Shown piece after piece: positions 8,646-16,390 of a DNA stretch of 64,000 nt. The notes under the pieces were generated by a model. The model was not told where the DNA came from. It ran no database searches and was given only the letters and a program-made list of their open reading frames with translations. Every line of letters starts with the position of its first letter. Within the stretch, counting starts at the first letter, position 1. Source of the stretch: Actinacidiphila yanglinensis (GTDB taxonomy: Bacteria; Actinomycetota; Actinomycetes; Streptomycetales; Streptomycetaceae). The stretch is taken from the NCBI RefSeq assembly GCF_900107965.1, contig NZ_FNVU01000003.1:62001-126000 (forward strand). Reading direction: 5' to 3'. The translations under genes were made by a program, and so were the position numbers.

Positions 8646-10826
8646 CTAGCCCTGCACCGCCAGGACCAGCGGGAACACCGCGGTCGCCCCGGCCTGGCGG
8701 AGCAGCCGGGCCGCGACCGCCATCGTCCACCCGGTGTCCGACAGGTCGTCCACCAGCAGGATCGGGCCCGGATTCGCGCGCAGAGACGCACTTACGGGCG
8801 CGGACACCTCGAATGCGCCGTGCAGGGCGCGCACCCGCTGCGCGCTGTTGCTGCGCGGTACCGCGCCCGGATCCGCGTCCTGGGTGTGGGCGACCTCCCC
8901 CAGCAGCGGCATCCGGCCGATCTCGGCGATCTTGGTCGCCAGCGACTCCACGAGGCGGCGGTGGCGGCGCGAGGCGATGCCGACCACGCCGACCGGGCGT
9001 TGAGCCGCCCCCGGCTCGCCGCTCGCCCAGCCTCCCGGGCCCTTGGCCCAGTCCGCGAGCACCTGGACCACGGCATCCACCGCCTCATCGGGAACCGGGC
9101 GGTCCTCCGCGTCCGCGGCGAACAGCGGGCGCAGCCGGTTGCCCCATCCGATGTCGGACAGCCGGCCCAGCGCGCGGCCGGTCGCGGCCTGCTCGCCGGC
9201 CGGGACCCGCCCCTTGAGGGGTACGCCCGCCGCCTCCATACCCGTGGGCCACATCTTGCGGGGTTCGAGTTCGATGCCGGGACGTCCCAGAGCGGCACGC
9301 GCGGCTTCGAGGGCGGCGGCCGACACCTCCACCGGGAAGCGTGCGCCGGCGCAGTTGTCGCACCGGCCGCAGGGGGCGGCCTGCTCGTCGTCGAGCTGGC
9401 GGCGCAGGAACTCCATCCGGCAGTCCGTCGTCGTGGCGTACTCGCGCATCGCCTGCTGCTCCGCCTCGCGTTGGCGAGCCACCCACGCGTAGCGCTCCGT
9501 GTCATAGACCCACGGCCGACCGGTGGAGGTCCAGCCGCCGCGCACTCGCAGCACTGCCCCGTCCACGTCGAGGACCTTCAGCATGGTCTCCAGCCGTGAG
9601 CGGCGCAGGTCGACTCGCGCTTCCAGCGCGGGCACGGACAGCGGCCGGTCGGCCGCCGCCAGCACGTCGAGCGTGCGACGGACCTGGTCCTCGGGCGGGA
9701 AGGCCAGGGAGGCGAAGTACCGCCAGATCGCGGCGTCCTCCGGACCGGGGAGGAGCAGCACCTCGGCATGGTCGACGCCGCGGCCGGCCCTGCCGACCTG
9801 CTGGTAGTAAGCGATGGGGGAGGAGGGCGATCCGACGTGCACCACGAAGCCGAGGTCGGGTTTGTCGAAGCCCATGCCCAGGGCGGAGGTGGCGACCAGC
9901 GCCTTGACGCGGTTGGCCAGCAGATCCGCCTCGGCGGCCTGCCGGTCGGCGTTCTCGGTTCGGCCCGAGTACGAGGCCACCTCGTAGCCGCGGTGGCGCA
10001 GGAAGGCGGTGATCTCCTCGGTGGCGGCCACCGTCATCGCGTAGATGATCCCGGAGCCCGGCAGGGTGTCGAGGTGGTCGGCCAGCCACGCCAGCCGGTG
10101 GGCCGCGTCCGGCAGGCGCAGGACGCCGAGCGAGAGGCTCTCGCGCTCCAGCGAACCGCGCAGCACGAGGGCGCCCTCCTCCGCACCCGCGGCCGTGCCG
10201 GTACCGAGCTGCTCGGCGATGTCCGAGGTGACACGGGCGTTGGCGGTGGCGGTGGTGGCCAGCACCGGCACGCCGGGCCGCAGGTCGGCGAGCATGGTGC
10301 GCAGCCGCCGGTAGTCCGGGCGGAAGTCGTGTCCCCAGTCGGAGATGCAGTGCGCCTCGTCGACGACGAGCAGGCCGGTGGTCGCCGCCAGCTTCGGCAG
10401 CACCTGGTCCCGGAAATCGGGGTTGTTCAGCCGCTCGGGGCTGACCAGCAGGACGTCGACCTCGCCGGTGGCGATTTCGGCCTCGATCGCGCTCCACTCC
10501 TCGCTGTTCGACGAGTTGATGGTGCGGGCGTTGATCCCCGCGCGCGCGGCCGCCTCCACCTGGTTGCGCATGAGCGCGAGCAGTGGAGAGACGATCACCG
10601 TCGGCCCGCTGCCCCGCTCGCGCAGAAGCGCGGTGGCCACGAAGTAGACCGCGGACTTGCCCCATCCCGTCCGCTGGACCACCAACGCTCTGCGGCCGTG
10701 CGCGACGAGCGCCTCCACGGCCCGCCACTGGTCCTCGCGCAGGCGCGCGGATCCGGGCTCGGCGTCGAGGAGTCGGCTCAGTACGGTGTCGGCCGCGCTG
10801 CGCAGCGCGGTGGTCGTCTCGGTCAT
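8646..10826 (-). CDS. recQ: RecQ-family ATP-dependent DNA helicase with phosphoribosyltransferase-like tail
   Basis: A 726-aa 3'-5' DNA helicase for recombination and repair. Motif I RTGWGKS is at residues 52-58 and motif II DEAHCISDWGHDFRPDYRRL at 156-175. The helicase C-terminal half shows YSGRTENADRQAAEADLL, and the RecQ zinc region is CRMEFLRRQ followed by PCGRCDNCAG (four Cys). Unlike E. coli RecQ there is no obvious HRDC domain; instead the last ~100 residues end in ILLVDDLSDTGWTMA (about 690-704), which looks like a PRPP-binding loop of type I phosphoribosyltransferases. The ATG at 10826 fits the motif spacing; an upstream in-frame extension is non-coding. Divergent from the DUF4192 gene across a 138-bp region with a large palindrome. 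Confidence 0.93.
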   Translation of the reverse strand: MTETTTALRSAADTVLSRLLDAEPGSARLREDQWRAVEALVAHGRRALVVQRTGWGKSAVYFVATALLRERGSGPTVIVSPLLALMRNQVEAAARAGINARTINSSNSEEWSAIEAEIATGEVDVLLVSPERLNNPDFRDQVLPKLAATTGLLVVDEAHCISDWGHDFRPDYRRLRTMLADLRPGVPVLATTATANARVTSDIAEQLGTGTAAGAEEGALVLRGSLERESLSLGVLRLPDAAHRLAWLADHLDTLPGSGIIYAMTVAATEEITAFLRHRGYEVASYSGRTENADRQAAEADLLANRVKALVATSALGMGFDKPDLGFVVHVGSPSSPIAYYQQVGRAGRGVDHAEVLLLPGPEDAAIWRYFASLAFPPEDQVRRTLDVLAAADRPLSVPALEARVDLRRSRLETMLKVLDVDGAVLRVRGGWTSTGRPWVYDTERYAWVARQREAEQQAMREYATTTDCRMEFLRRQLDDEQAAPCGRCDNCAGARFPVEVSAAALEAARAALGRPGIELEPRKMWPTGMEAAGVPLKGRVPAGEQAATGRALGRLSDIGWGNRLRPLFAADAEDRPVPDEAVDAVVQVLADWAKGPGGWASGEPGAAQRPVGVVGIASRRHRRLVESLATKIAEIGRMPLLGEVAHTQDADPGAVPRSNSAQRVRALHGAFEVSAPVSASLRANPGPILLVDDLSDTGWTMAVAARLLRQAGATAVFPLVLAVQG

Positions 10827-10878
10827 GCCTCTATGCAACCCGACCGGACCGACACTTCGCCAACCACCGGCCGTCGAC

Positions 10879-10912
10879 CTGTGGAAAACCTGCCCGCACA
10901 GGTTTTCCACAG
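10879..10912. promoter_or_regulatory. 34-bp palindrome with two inverted DnaA-box-like sequences
   Basis: Perfect 14-bp arms CTGTGGAAAACCTG (10879-10892) and CAGGTTTTCCACAG (10899-10912) flank CCCGCA. Each arm contains TTTTCCACA, one base from the streptomycete DnaA box TTGTCCACA. It lies in the shared recQ/DUF4192 upstream region, 53 bp from each start codon, so it could be an operator or a DnaA-binding site. Confidence 0.6.
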
Positions 10913-10964
10913 CCGAGCGGGTGATCCTCCGCGGGCCGACCGCGCCGTGCGTCATCGTCGAGAC

Positions 10965-12206
10965 ATGACACAGAGCGACGAGATCCGGCACGGACAGTCA
11001 TCGGACGGACCGATGGACGTCAAAGTCACGCTGCGCGGCCCCGCGGAACTCGCGGACGCGTTGCCCTACCTGCTCGGCTTCCACCCGACGGACAGCCTGG
11101 TCCTCGTGGCGCTCCACGGGGAGCACGGCCGCTTCGGCGGCAGACTGCGGGTGAGCCTGCCGGAGAATCCAGTCGACTGGCCCGGCAGCGCCGACCGGCT
11201 CGCGGAGTGCCTGGTGAGAAACAGTGCCCGCCGCAGTGGACACCCGGACGCGGTCGTGGTCTTCCTCTGCCAGGACCCGTCCGAAGGCGAGCGCCCCTCG
11301 GAGGTGATGGAGCGACTGCGACCGCTCGCGCAGCGGTTGAGGGTCGCCTGCGGAGAGTTGGAGGTGCCGGTGGTCGAGGCGCTGTGCGTGTCGGCCGGGC
11401 GCTGGTGGTCCTACTGCCGGCCGGACCGCGTGCCCGCACCTGCCGAGGGCACCGCGCTTCCCCTGCCGGGAAGCAGCGCGATGGCTGCCACGGCCGCGTA
11501 TGCGGGCCTGCCGGTTCCCTGCTCTCTGCGGGACGTCGAGGGTCGGCTCAGCCCGCCACGGGCTCGCGACTCCCGCCAGGAGAACGCCTTGGATGCGGCC
11601 TGCGCCGAACTGCTGCCGCGGTTGCTGACCGACAGCCGCGTGGAGGAGATGCGCCGCCGCACCCTCGGCCTGGCGCGCGTCGCGCTGGAGAGGTTCCGGG
11701 CCGCGCCACGGCTGGAGGACCCGGCCCGCGCCGACCGGCAGGACGACGCGCTGCTGGCGGACGACGAAGCGGCCACCATGATTCTGGGCCTCCAGGACAA
11801 GGCGGCGCGCGACCGGGCGGCTGAATGGGCGGACCCCGGCCAGGCCGACGCGGCGGTGCGGTTGTGGCGTGCCCTGGCCCGCCGCTGCTCCGGGCCGTAC
11901 CAGGAGCACGCCGTCGCGCCCCTCACCCTCGCCGGCTGGGTCGCGTGGTCGACCGGGGACGAGAGCGAGGCCCGCATTGCCCTGGGGATGGCGCTCCACC
12001 TCGATCCGCACTACACCTTCGCCCGGCTGCTGCACACATCCGTCAACGAGGGCCTTGACCCCGAGTTGGTGCGGTGCAGCCTGCGCAAGGAGAGGCGCAA
12101 ACGGGTGCTCGGCACGGCGGCCGCTCGCCGAGGGCCGACGGGGCCGGCCGGAAGGGGCCCGGCCCATCGTTCACCCGGTGACCGACGTGCGCGGAGCCGA
12201 CGATGA
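10965..12206 (+). CDS. DUF4192 domain-containing protein
   Basis: A 413-aa cytoplasmic protein of the actinobacterial DUF4192 family, function unknown. The N-terminal signature is LRGPAELADALPYLLGFHPTDSLVLVALHG, followed by VSAGRWWSY and a C-terminal helical half containing LTLAGWVAWSTGDESEARIALGMAL, which resembles a TPR-like pair, and LDPHYTFARLL. The very C-terminus (about residue 375 on) is Arg/Gly/Pro-rich. The start MTQSDEIRHG at 10965 is used; MDVKV at 11013 is a credible alternative because the conserved block begins there. It is divergent from recQ and could share regulation with it through the palindrome at 10879-10912. Confidence 0.85.
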   Translation: MTQSDEIRHGQSSDGPMDVKVTLRGPAELADALPYLLGFHPTDSLVLVALHGEHGRFGGRLRVSLPENPVDWPGSADRLAECLVRNSARRSGHPDAVVVFLCQDPSEGERPSEVMERLRPLAQRLRVACGELEVPVVEALCVSAGRWWSYCRPDRVPAPAEGTALPLPGSSAMAATAAYAGLPVPCSLRDVEGRLSPPRARDSRQENALDAACAELLPRLLTDSRVEEMRRRTLGLARVALERFRAAPRLEDPARADRQDDALLADDEAATMILGLQDKAARDRAAEWADPGQADAAVRLWRALARRCSGPYQEHAVAPLTLAGWVAWSTGDESEARIALGMALHLDPHYTFARLLHTSVNEGLDPELVRCSLRKERRKRVLGTAAARRGPTGPAGRGPAHRSPGDRRARSRR

Positions 12207-12355
12207 GCCAGCTGTGCGACCTGCGTCCCGCATCTGCCGTCGCGGGGGCGGTGGAGTCGGCGGCGGAGCGAGGTCCGCTGGTGAGCAGCGAAGGGCATCG
12301 GAGGGCCGTCCGGGAGCCGAGCGTAGGTGAGCGCGGTGTGAAGCATGCGGTGAAG

Positions 12356-12391
12356 GGTGCGCCCGCCGGAGGGAGTACGGGCGGGTGCGCC
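12356..12391 (+). terminator. GC-rich hairpin, possible terminator
   Basis: GGTGCGCCCGCC (12356-12367) pairs with GGCGGGTGCGCC (12380-12391) over 12 bp with two G-U pairs and a 12-nt loop. No T-tract follows. It lies 150 bp after the DUF4192 stop codon. Confidence 0.35.
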
Positions 12392-12523
12392 GGACGGGTC
12401 CAGCGCCCTGCTCGACCTGGATGCCCAGGTGATCCGGGACGTGGCGGGTGCGCGCCGAGCGGCGAGCCCGACGATGGCCGGGAATCACCGCGACCTGATC
12501 GTCAAGAGCGTCGATCCGGCTGT

Positions 12524-12548
12524 TTATCGTCAGGCAGACGACTAAGAT
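12524..12548 (+). promoter_or_regulatory. Palindromic operator overlapping the leaderless promoter of the NrtR-type gene
   Basis: TTATCGTC (12524-12531) and GACGACTAA (12537-12545) form an inverted repeat around AGGCA (arms TTA.TCGTC). The -10 TAAGAT (12543-12548) overlaps its right end and lies 6 nt before ATG 12555, so a protein bound here would block RNA polymerase. The position predicts autoregulation. Confidence 0.6.
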
Positions 12549-12554
12549 CGCGTC

Positions 12555-13289
12555 ATGTCGCCCTACGACCCGTCGGCCTTTCCGCCCTTTGCCGTCACCG
12601 TCGACCTGGTGGTGCTCACGGTGCGACATCACGCGCTGTGCGCGCTCTCGGTCCGCAGGGGCGAGCCCCCCTTCCAGGGTCGATGGGCACTGCCGGGCGG
12701 CTTCGTGCGCGACGACGAGGACCTGTCGCAGGCGGCGGCGCGCGAGCTGGCCGAGGAGACGGGTCTGCGGGCGCAGAACGGCGCCCATCTGGAACAACTC
12801 GCCACCTACGGAGATCCGCAGCGCGACCCGCGGATGAGGGTGGTCAGCGTGGCGCACCTCGTACTGGCTCCGGACCTGCCGGCGCCGCGAGCCGGTGGCG
12901 ACGCCCGCAGTGCCCGCTGGGCGCCGGTCGGCACGCTCCTGGCGGAGAACGGGCAGGACCACGCGGGGGATGCGACCGGGCTCGCCTTCGACCATGGCCG
13001 CATCCTGGCCGACGGAGTGGAGCGGGCGCGTTCGAAGATCGAGTACTCGTCTCTGGCCACGGCCTTCTGTCCGCCCGAGTTCACCGTCGGCGAGCTGCGG
13101 CGGGTCTACGAGGCGGTGTGGGGAGTGGCGCTCGACCCGCGCAACTTCCACCGCAAGGTGACCGGGACGGTCGGGTTCCTCGTACCGACCGGGGGCACGA
13201 CGACCCGTCAGGGCGGCCGTCCTGCACAGCTGTTCAGGGCCGGGGGCGCGGCGCTCCTCAATCCGCCAATGCTCCGACCAGAAGTGTAA
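12555..13289 (+). CDS. NUDIX domain / winged-helix transcriptional regulator, NrtR family
   Basis: A 244-aa protein with an N-terminal NUDIX domain (about 10-145) and a C-terminal winged helix (about 155-235), the layout of NrtR regulators of NAD metabolism. The NUDIX box is present and looks intact: [24 protein letters not shown] (G-x5-E-x7-REUxEExGU form), so some ADP-ribose or related pyrophosphate binding or hydrolysis is possible. The C-terminal region contains [27 protein letters not shown] and [14 protein letters not shown], typical of the family. NrtR proteins usually repress NAD synthesis or salvage genes and respond to ADP-ribose; no NAD genes are adjacent, so targets must lie elsewhere. 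Leaderless, with a palindrome over its own promoter. Confidence 0.88.
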   Translation: MSPYDPSAFPPFAVTVDLVVLTVRHHALCALSVRRGEPPFQGRWALPGGFVRDDEDLSQAAARELAEETGLRAQNGAHLEQLATYGDPQRDPRMRVVSVAHLVLAPDLPAPRAGGDARSARWAPVGTLLAENGQDHAGDATGLAFDHGRILADGVERARSKIEYSSLATAFCPPEFTVGELRRVYEAVWGVALDPRNFHRKVTGTVGFLVPTGGTTTRQGGRPAQLFRAGGAALLNPPMLRPEV

Positions 13290-13340
13290 TTTCAAGGCTT
13301 TTGTCCGTTTTATTAGGTATTCCAGCGCTATGGTGCTGGA

Positions 13341-15113
13341 GTGATCCAGGCCATCGGACTGACCAGCTTCTCCCGCCGCAAAACCCCGCCCGCCGTCGCC
13401 GACCTGACCTTCGAGGTGCGGGAGGGCGAGGTGACCGGTCTGCTCGGGCCGACCGGCTCGGGAAAGTCCACGGCGCTCCGCCTCCTGCTGGGAGTGCAGG
13501 CCGGCCGTGGCGCCACCCTGGTCGACGGTCGCCCCCTGCACGAACTGGCCCGCCCCGCCCACGACATCGGATCCCTGCTGGGGGACGTCCCCGGGCACCC
13601 CCGGCGTAGCGCCCGCGGTCACCTGCGCATGCTCTGCGCCGCCTACGGGCTGCCGCTGTCGCGGGCCGACGAGATCCTCGACGTGGTCGGCCTGGACGCG
13701 GTGGCGGAAGAGCGGCTGGAGACGCACTCGCTCGGCATGGACCGCCGGCTGGGCTTCGCCGTCGCGCTGCTCTCCCGCCCGCGCGCCCTGATCCTGGACG
13801 ACCCTGCCCGCGGGCTCCTGCCGCGGGAGGCCGCCTGGGTCCACGAACTGGTGCGCCGGCACGCGGCGGAGGGCGGAGCCGTCCTGCTCACCGGCAGGGA
13901 CGCGGGCGCTCTGGCGCGGACGTCGGACCGCGTCATCGCGCTGGACGGGGGACGGCTCGTCGCGGACGAGACCGCCGATCAGTTCGCGCGCAGCCGGCTG
14001 CGGCCCTACGTGGCGGTGCGGTCGCCCTACGCCCAGCGGCTGGCCGAACTGCTCAGCGGTGAGGGGGCCGAGGTGGTCGCCGCGAGCGGCAGCCGCATCG
14101 CCGTCTACGGCACGACGTCCGCGGTGGTCGGGGAGACCGCCTACCGGCACGGCATCCTGCTGCACGAACTGGCCGACACCACCGGTGACCGGCTGGAGCG
14201 GCCGCCCGCCCAGGCGGACCCGGAGGAGCGGGCAGTGCGGAGGCGGCGGTTCGCGACCCGGCGGGTGCGTCGCATCGGGCGCCGCCCGGGCCCGGTCCGC
14301 GCGATCGGGTACGAGGTCCGGCGGGCCTTCGGGGTGCGCACCCCCTGGCCGACCGTGTTCACCGCGCTGGCGTGCTCGGTGCTGGCGACCGTCTGGATCG
14401 CGCGTACCGGTTCGGCGAACTCCTCGCCCCTGCGGATGCTGTCCGGCTGGGCGCCCGAACTGCCGATCCCCGCGTCGGCGATCGGCGCCGGGCTGCTCGG
14501 CGCGCTCAGCTACGGGCAGGAGTTCCGCTTCCCGGCGCTGGCACCCGGACACGGTCCCGAGCCGCGCAGCTCCCGCCTGCTCCGCGCCAAGCTCCTGGTC
14601 GGCGCGCTGACCGCACTGGCCCTCGCGTTCATGGCCTCCGCCGCCGACGTGGCCGTGCTCCGGCTGATCGCCCCCGCCCGCGTCCCGGATCCGCTGGACC
14701 ACCCGGCGGCGCTGGCCGGTTGCGCCGCCCTCACGGTCGGATGCTGCTGGGCCGGAGTCCTGGCGGCAGCGGTGTTCCGTACGACGGCGCTCGGGCTGTC
14801 CGCGGTCCTGGCGGTGCCGCTGCTCGCCGTACCGGGCGTACGCGCCCTGCTCGGTGGGCGGCAGGCCAAAGAACTCGGCGACGCCGGAGGAGCGTTGTGG
14901 TCGGTGGTGACCGGGGTGTCACAGGACGGCGGCGGGGGAGCGGGCAGGGTGCTGCGCTTCGTCGGTCAACCGTTCTTCCTGGGACTGGCGTTGTCGCTCA
15001 CGGTGCTGGTCGGCGCTTTCGCGGTAAGCGCGTTGCGCGGCCGGCGCCAGGAGCGGAGGTCAACTGCCGTCCCCACTGCCGGAAGCGCGACGCTCACAGG
15101 CAAGAAGGGATGA
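13341..15113 (+). CDS. ABC transporter, ATPase fused to a membrane domain
   Basis: A 590-aa protein. Residues ~1-215 are an ABC ATPase: Walker A GPTGSGKST near residue 37, a degenerate signature region SLGMDRRLGFAVALLSRPRALILDDPARGLLP, and the final switch His is replaced (VLLTGRD). The canonical LSGGQ is absent, which is unusual. After a linker of ~100 residues rich in Arg, residues ~335-570 hold about six hydrophobic segments, so this is a half-transporter with reversed order (NBD first). Start is GTG 13341, preceded by CTGGAG. Substrate unknown. The upstream neighbour ends 51 bp before; whiH begins 105 bp after. Confidence 0.85.
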   Translation: MIQAIGLTSFSRRKTPPAVADLTFEVREGEVTGLLGPTGSGKSTALRLLLGVQAGRGATLVDGRPLHELARPAHDIGSLLGDVPGHPRRSARGHLRMLCAAYGLPLSRADEILDVVGLDAVAEERLETHSLGMDRRLGFAVALLSRPRALILDDPARGLLPREAAWVHELVRRHAAEGGAVLLTGRDAGALARTSDRVIALDGGRLVADETADQFARSRLRPYVAVRSPYAQRLAELLSGEGAEVVAASGSRIAVYGTTSAVVGETAYRHGILLHELADTTGDRLERPPAQADPEERAVRRRRFATRRVRRIGRRPGPVRAIGYEVRRAFGVRTPWPTVFTALACSVLATVWIARTGSANSSPLRMLSGWAPELPIPASAIGAGLLGALSYGQEFRFPALAPGHGPEPRSSRLLRAKLLVGALTALALAFMASAADVAVLRLIAPARVPDPLDHPAALAGCAALTVGCCWAGVLAAAVFRTTALGLSAVLAVPLLAVPGVRALLGGRQAKELGDAGGALWSVVTGVSQDGGGGAGRVLRFVGQPFFLGLALSLTVLVGAFAVSALRGRRQERRSTAVPTAGSATLTGKKG

Positions 15114-15183
15114 ATCCTCCAGAAAAAACGTCAATGATCAGGTGATGAGTGCTCACCCTTTCGTGTGCTTTTCAGCAAAGCCC

Positions 15184-15211
15184 TCAAGGCCCGGTTCGGC
15201 ATCGCCGACAA
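15184..15211 (+). promoter_or_regulatory. Putative sigma-WhiG (FliA-type) promoter of whiH
   Basis: TCAA (15184-15187), 16 bp, then GCCGACAA (15204-15211) closely matches the motility/sporulation sigma consensus TAAA-N15/16-GCCGATAA. Transcription would start at about 15219-15221, essentially on the GTG start codon. In S. coelicolor whiH is a known WhiG target, which supports the assignment. Confidence 0.55.
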
Positions 15212-15218
15212 AGGATGC

Positions 15219-16127
15219 GTGAGTACCCTTGCGCATTCCATGATGACCGCGGCCCGTTCCGCCGACTCCGGCATCGCCGGTTCGGGCGAGCTTGATCGCT
15301 ATCCGTACACCGAGGGCCCTGGCGCGGAGCGCCCCGGGCTCGCCGCCTGGGAAGGCGTGGAACCCGACATGGGCCGGGTCGGCCGCCGCGCCGGAGGCAG
15401 CCGCGGCCGTGGTCTGCACGGCCAACTCGTCCAGCAGCTGGGTCAGATGATCGTCTCGGGCGACCTGGGTGCGGACCGCCCGCTGGTCCCCGAGGAGATT
15501 GGTCAGCGCTTCGAGGTCTCCCGCACCGTGGTGCGCGAGTCCCTGCGCGTGCTGGAGGCCAAGGGCCTGGTCAGCGCTCGTCCCAATGTCGGCACCCGGG
15601 TCCGCCCGGTCAGCGACTGGAACCTGCTGGACCCCGACATCATCGAGTGGCGTGCCTTCGGCCCCCAGCGCGAGGACCAGCGGCGCGAACTGCTCGAACT
15701 GCGCACGACCATCGAGCCCGTCGCCGCCCGCCTGGCAGCCGGCCACGGCCGTGAGGACGTCCAGCAGCGGCTCGCCGACATGGCCGAGATCATGGCCCAC
15801 GCCAGCGCCCAGGGCGACACGCTCACCTTCACCCGCGCCGACGTCGAGTTCCACAGCCTCGTGCTCCAGGTCGCGGGCAACCGGATGCTGGAGCACCTGT
15901 CCGGCATCGTCTCGGCCGCTCTGCACGTCTCCGGCGGTCTGGCCACCGGGTGCGAGCGTCCGGGGGACACCTCGGTCGGCCTCCACCACCGGATCGTCGA
16001 GGCGCTGGCCGAGGGCGACGGCGGCACCGCCGAGGCGGCGATGCGCCAGTTGCTGGCCGCCCCCGCCGAGCCGGCCTCCGTGCCCCCCGCCGACCACGTC
16101 GTCCCGGCACCCCGCGAGAAGAACTGA
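15219..16127 (+). CDS. whiH: FadR/GntR-family sporulation regulator WhiH
   Basis: A 302-aa DNA-binding regulator. The N-terminal ~75 residues are a variable extension; the GntR winged helix follows (QLVQQLGQMIVSGDLGADR, FEVSRTVVRESLRVLEAKGLVSARPNVGTRV), then an all-helical FCD ligand/metal domain with LELRTTIEPVAARLAAG and DVEFHSLVLQVAGNRMLEHLSG. GTG 15219 is chosen because AAAGGA lies just before and the start fits related proteins; an upstream in-frame ATG at 15165 is less likely. Position immediately upstream of hrdB is the whiH position in S. coelicolor, where WhiH is needed for sporulation septation in aerial hyphae. An inverted repeat GGTGA-N7-TCACC at 15141-15157 could be its own operator. 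Confidence 0.85.
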   Translation: MSTLAHSMMTAARSADSGIAGSGELDRYPYTEGPGAERPGLAAWEGVEPDMGRVGRRAGGSRGRGLHGQLVQQLGQMIVSGDLGADRPLVPEEIGQRFEVSRTVVRESLRVLEAKGLVSARPNVGTRVRPVSDWNLLDPDIIEWRAFGPQREDQRRELLELRTTIEPVAARLAAGHGREDVQQRLADMAEIMAHASAQGDTLTFTRADVEFHSLVLQVAGNRMLEHLSGIVSAALHVSGGLATGCERPGDTSVGLHHRIVEALAEGDGGTAEAAMRQLLAAPAEPASVPPADHVVPAPREKN

Positions 16128-16137
16128 TCCCCCGCGA

Positions 16138-16173
16138 GCCGCCGCGGACTCCGATCCAGGGGTCAGCGGCGGC
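16138..16173 (+). terminator. Hairpin after whiH
   Basis: GCCGCCGC (16138-16145) pairs with GCGGCGGC (16166-16173), 11 nt after the whiH stop codon. There is no T-tract. It probably separates whiH from hrdB transcription. Confidence 0.4.
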
Positions 16174-16390
16174 CCCATGTGTGCGAGATGTCCCGCTCTG
16201 GTATGTATCAGTACGTTATGGGGTGTGACTCGGGCCACGTAAGCTTGGCGTAACGCTTGGCGAGGCAGTGCGATGACTTAAGAGGTGGCCGCCGCACACG
16301 CAATGTTCAACAGAATATTCGGCGTCGTCTCTGACGCTGAGTCGCTGTGCGGTACCACCCAGTCGTTCCCATCGTTCCGAGAGGTTGTTC

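Larger units (their letters stand above)
12207..12554. other. Intergenic region between DUF4192 and NUDIX regulator genes
   Basis: No gene with convincing codon usage is seen in these ~350 bases on either strand. They contain a strong hairpin at 12356-12391 and, next to the NUDIX gene, a palindromic operator and a -10 box. Confidence 0.5.

Noticed and set aside
12171..14702. Minus-strand frame spanning the NUDIX and ABC genes
   Set aside because: Composition typical of shadow frames and both plus-strand genes are well supported; the 12207-12554 part also lacks codon bias.
16243..16274. hrdB promoter built on TTGGCG repeats
   Set aside because: GCTTGGCG is repeated, but no acceptable TANNNT lies 17-18 bp downstream (only TGCGAT), so no promoter is called.
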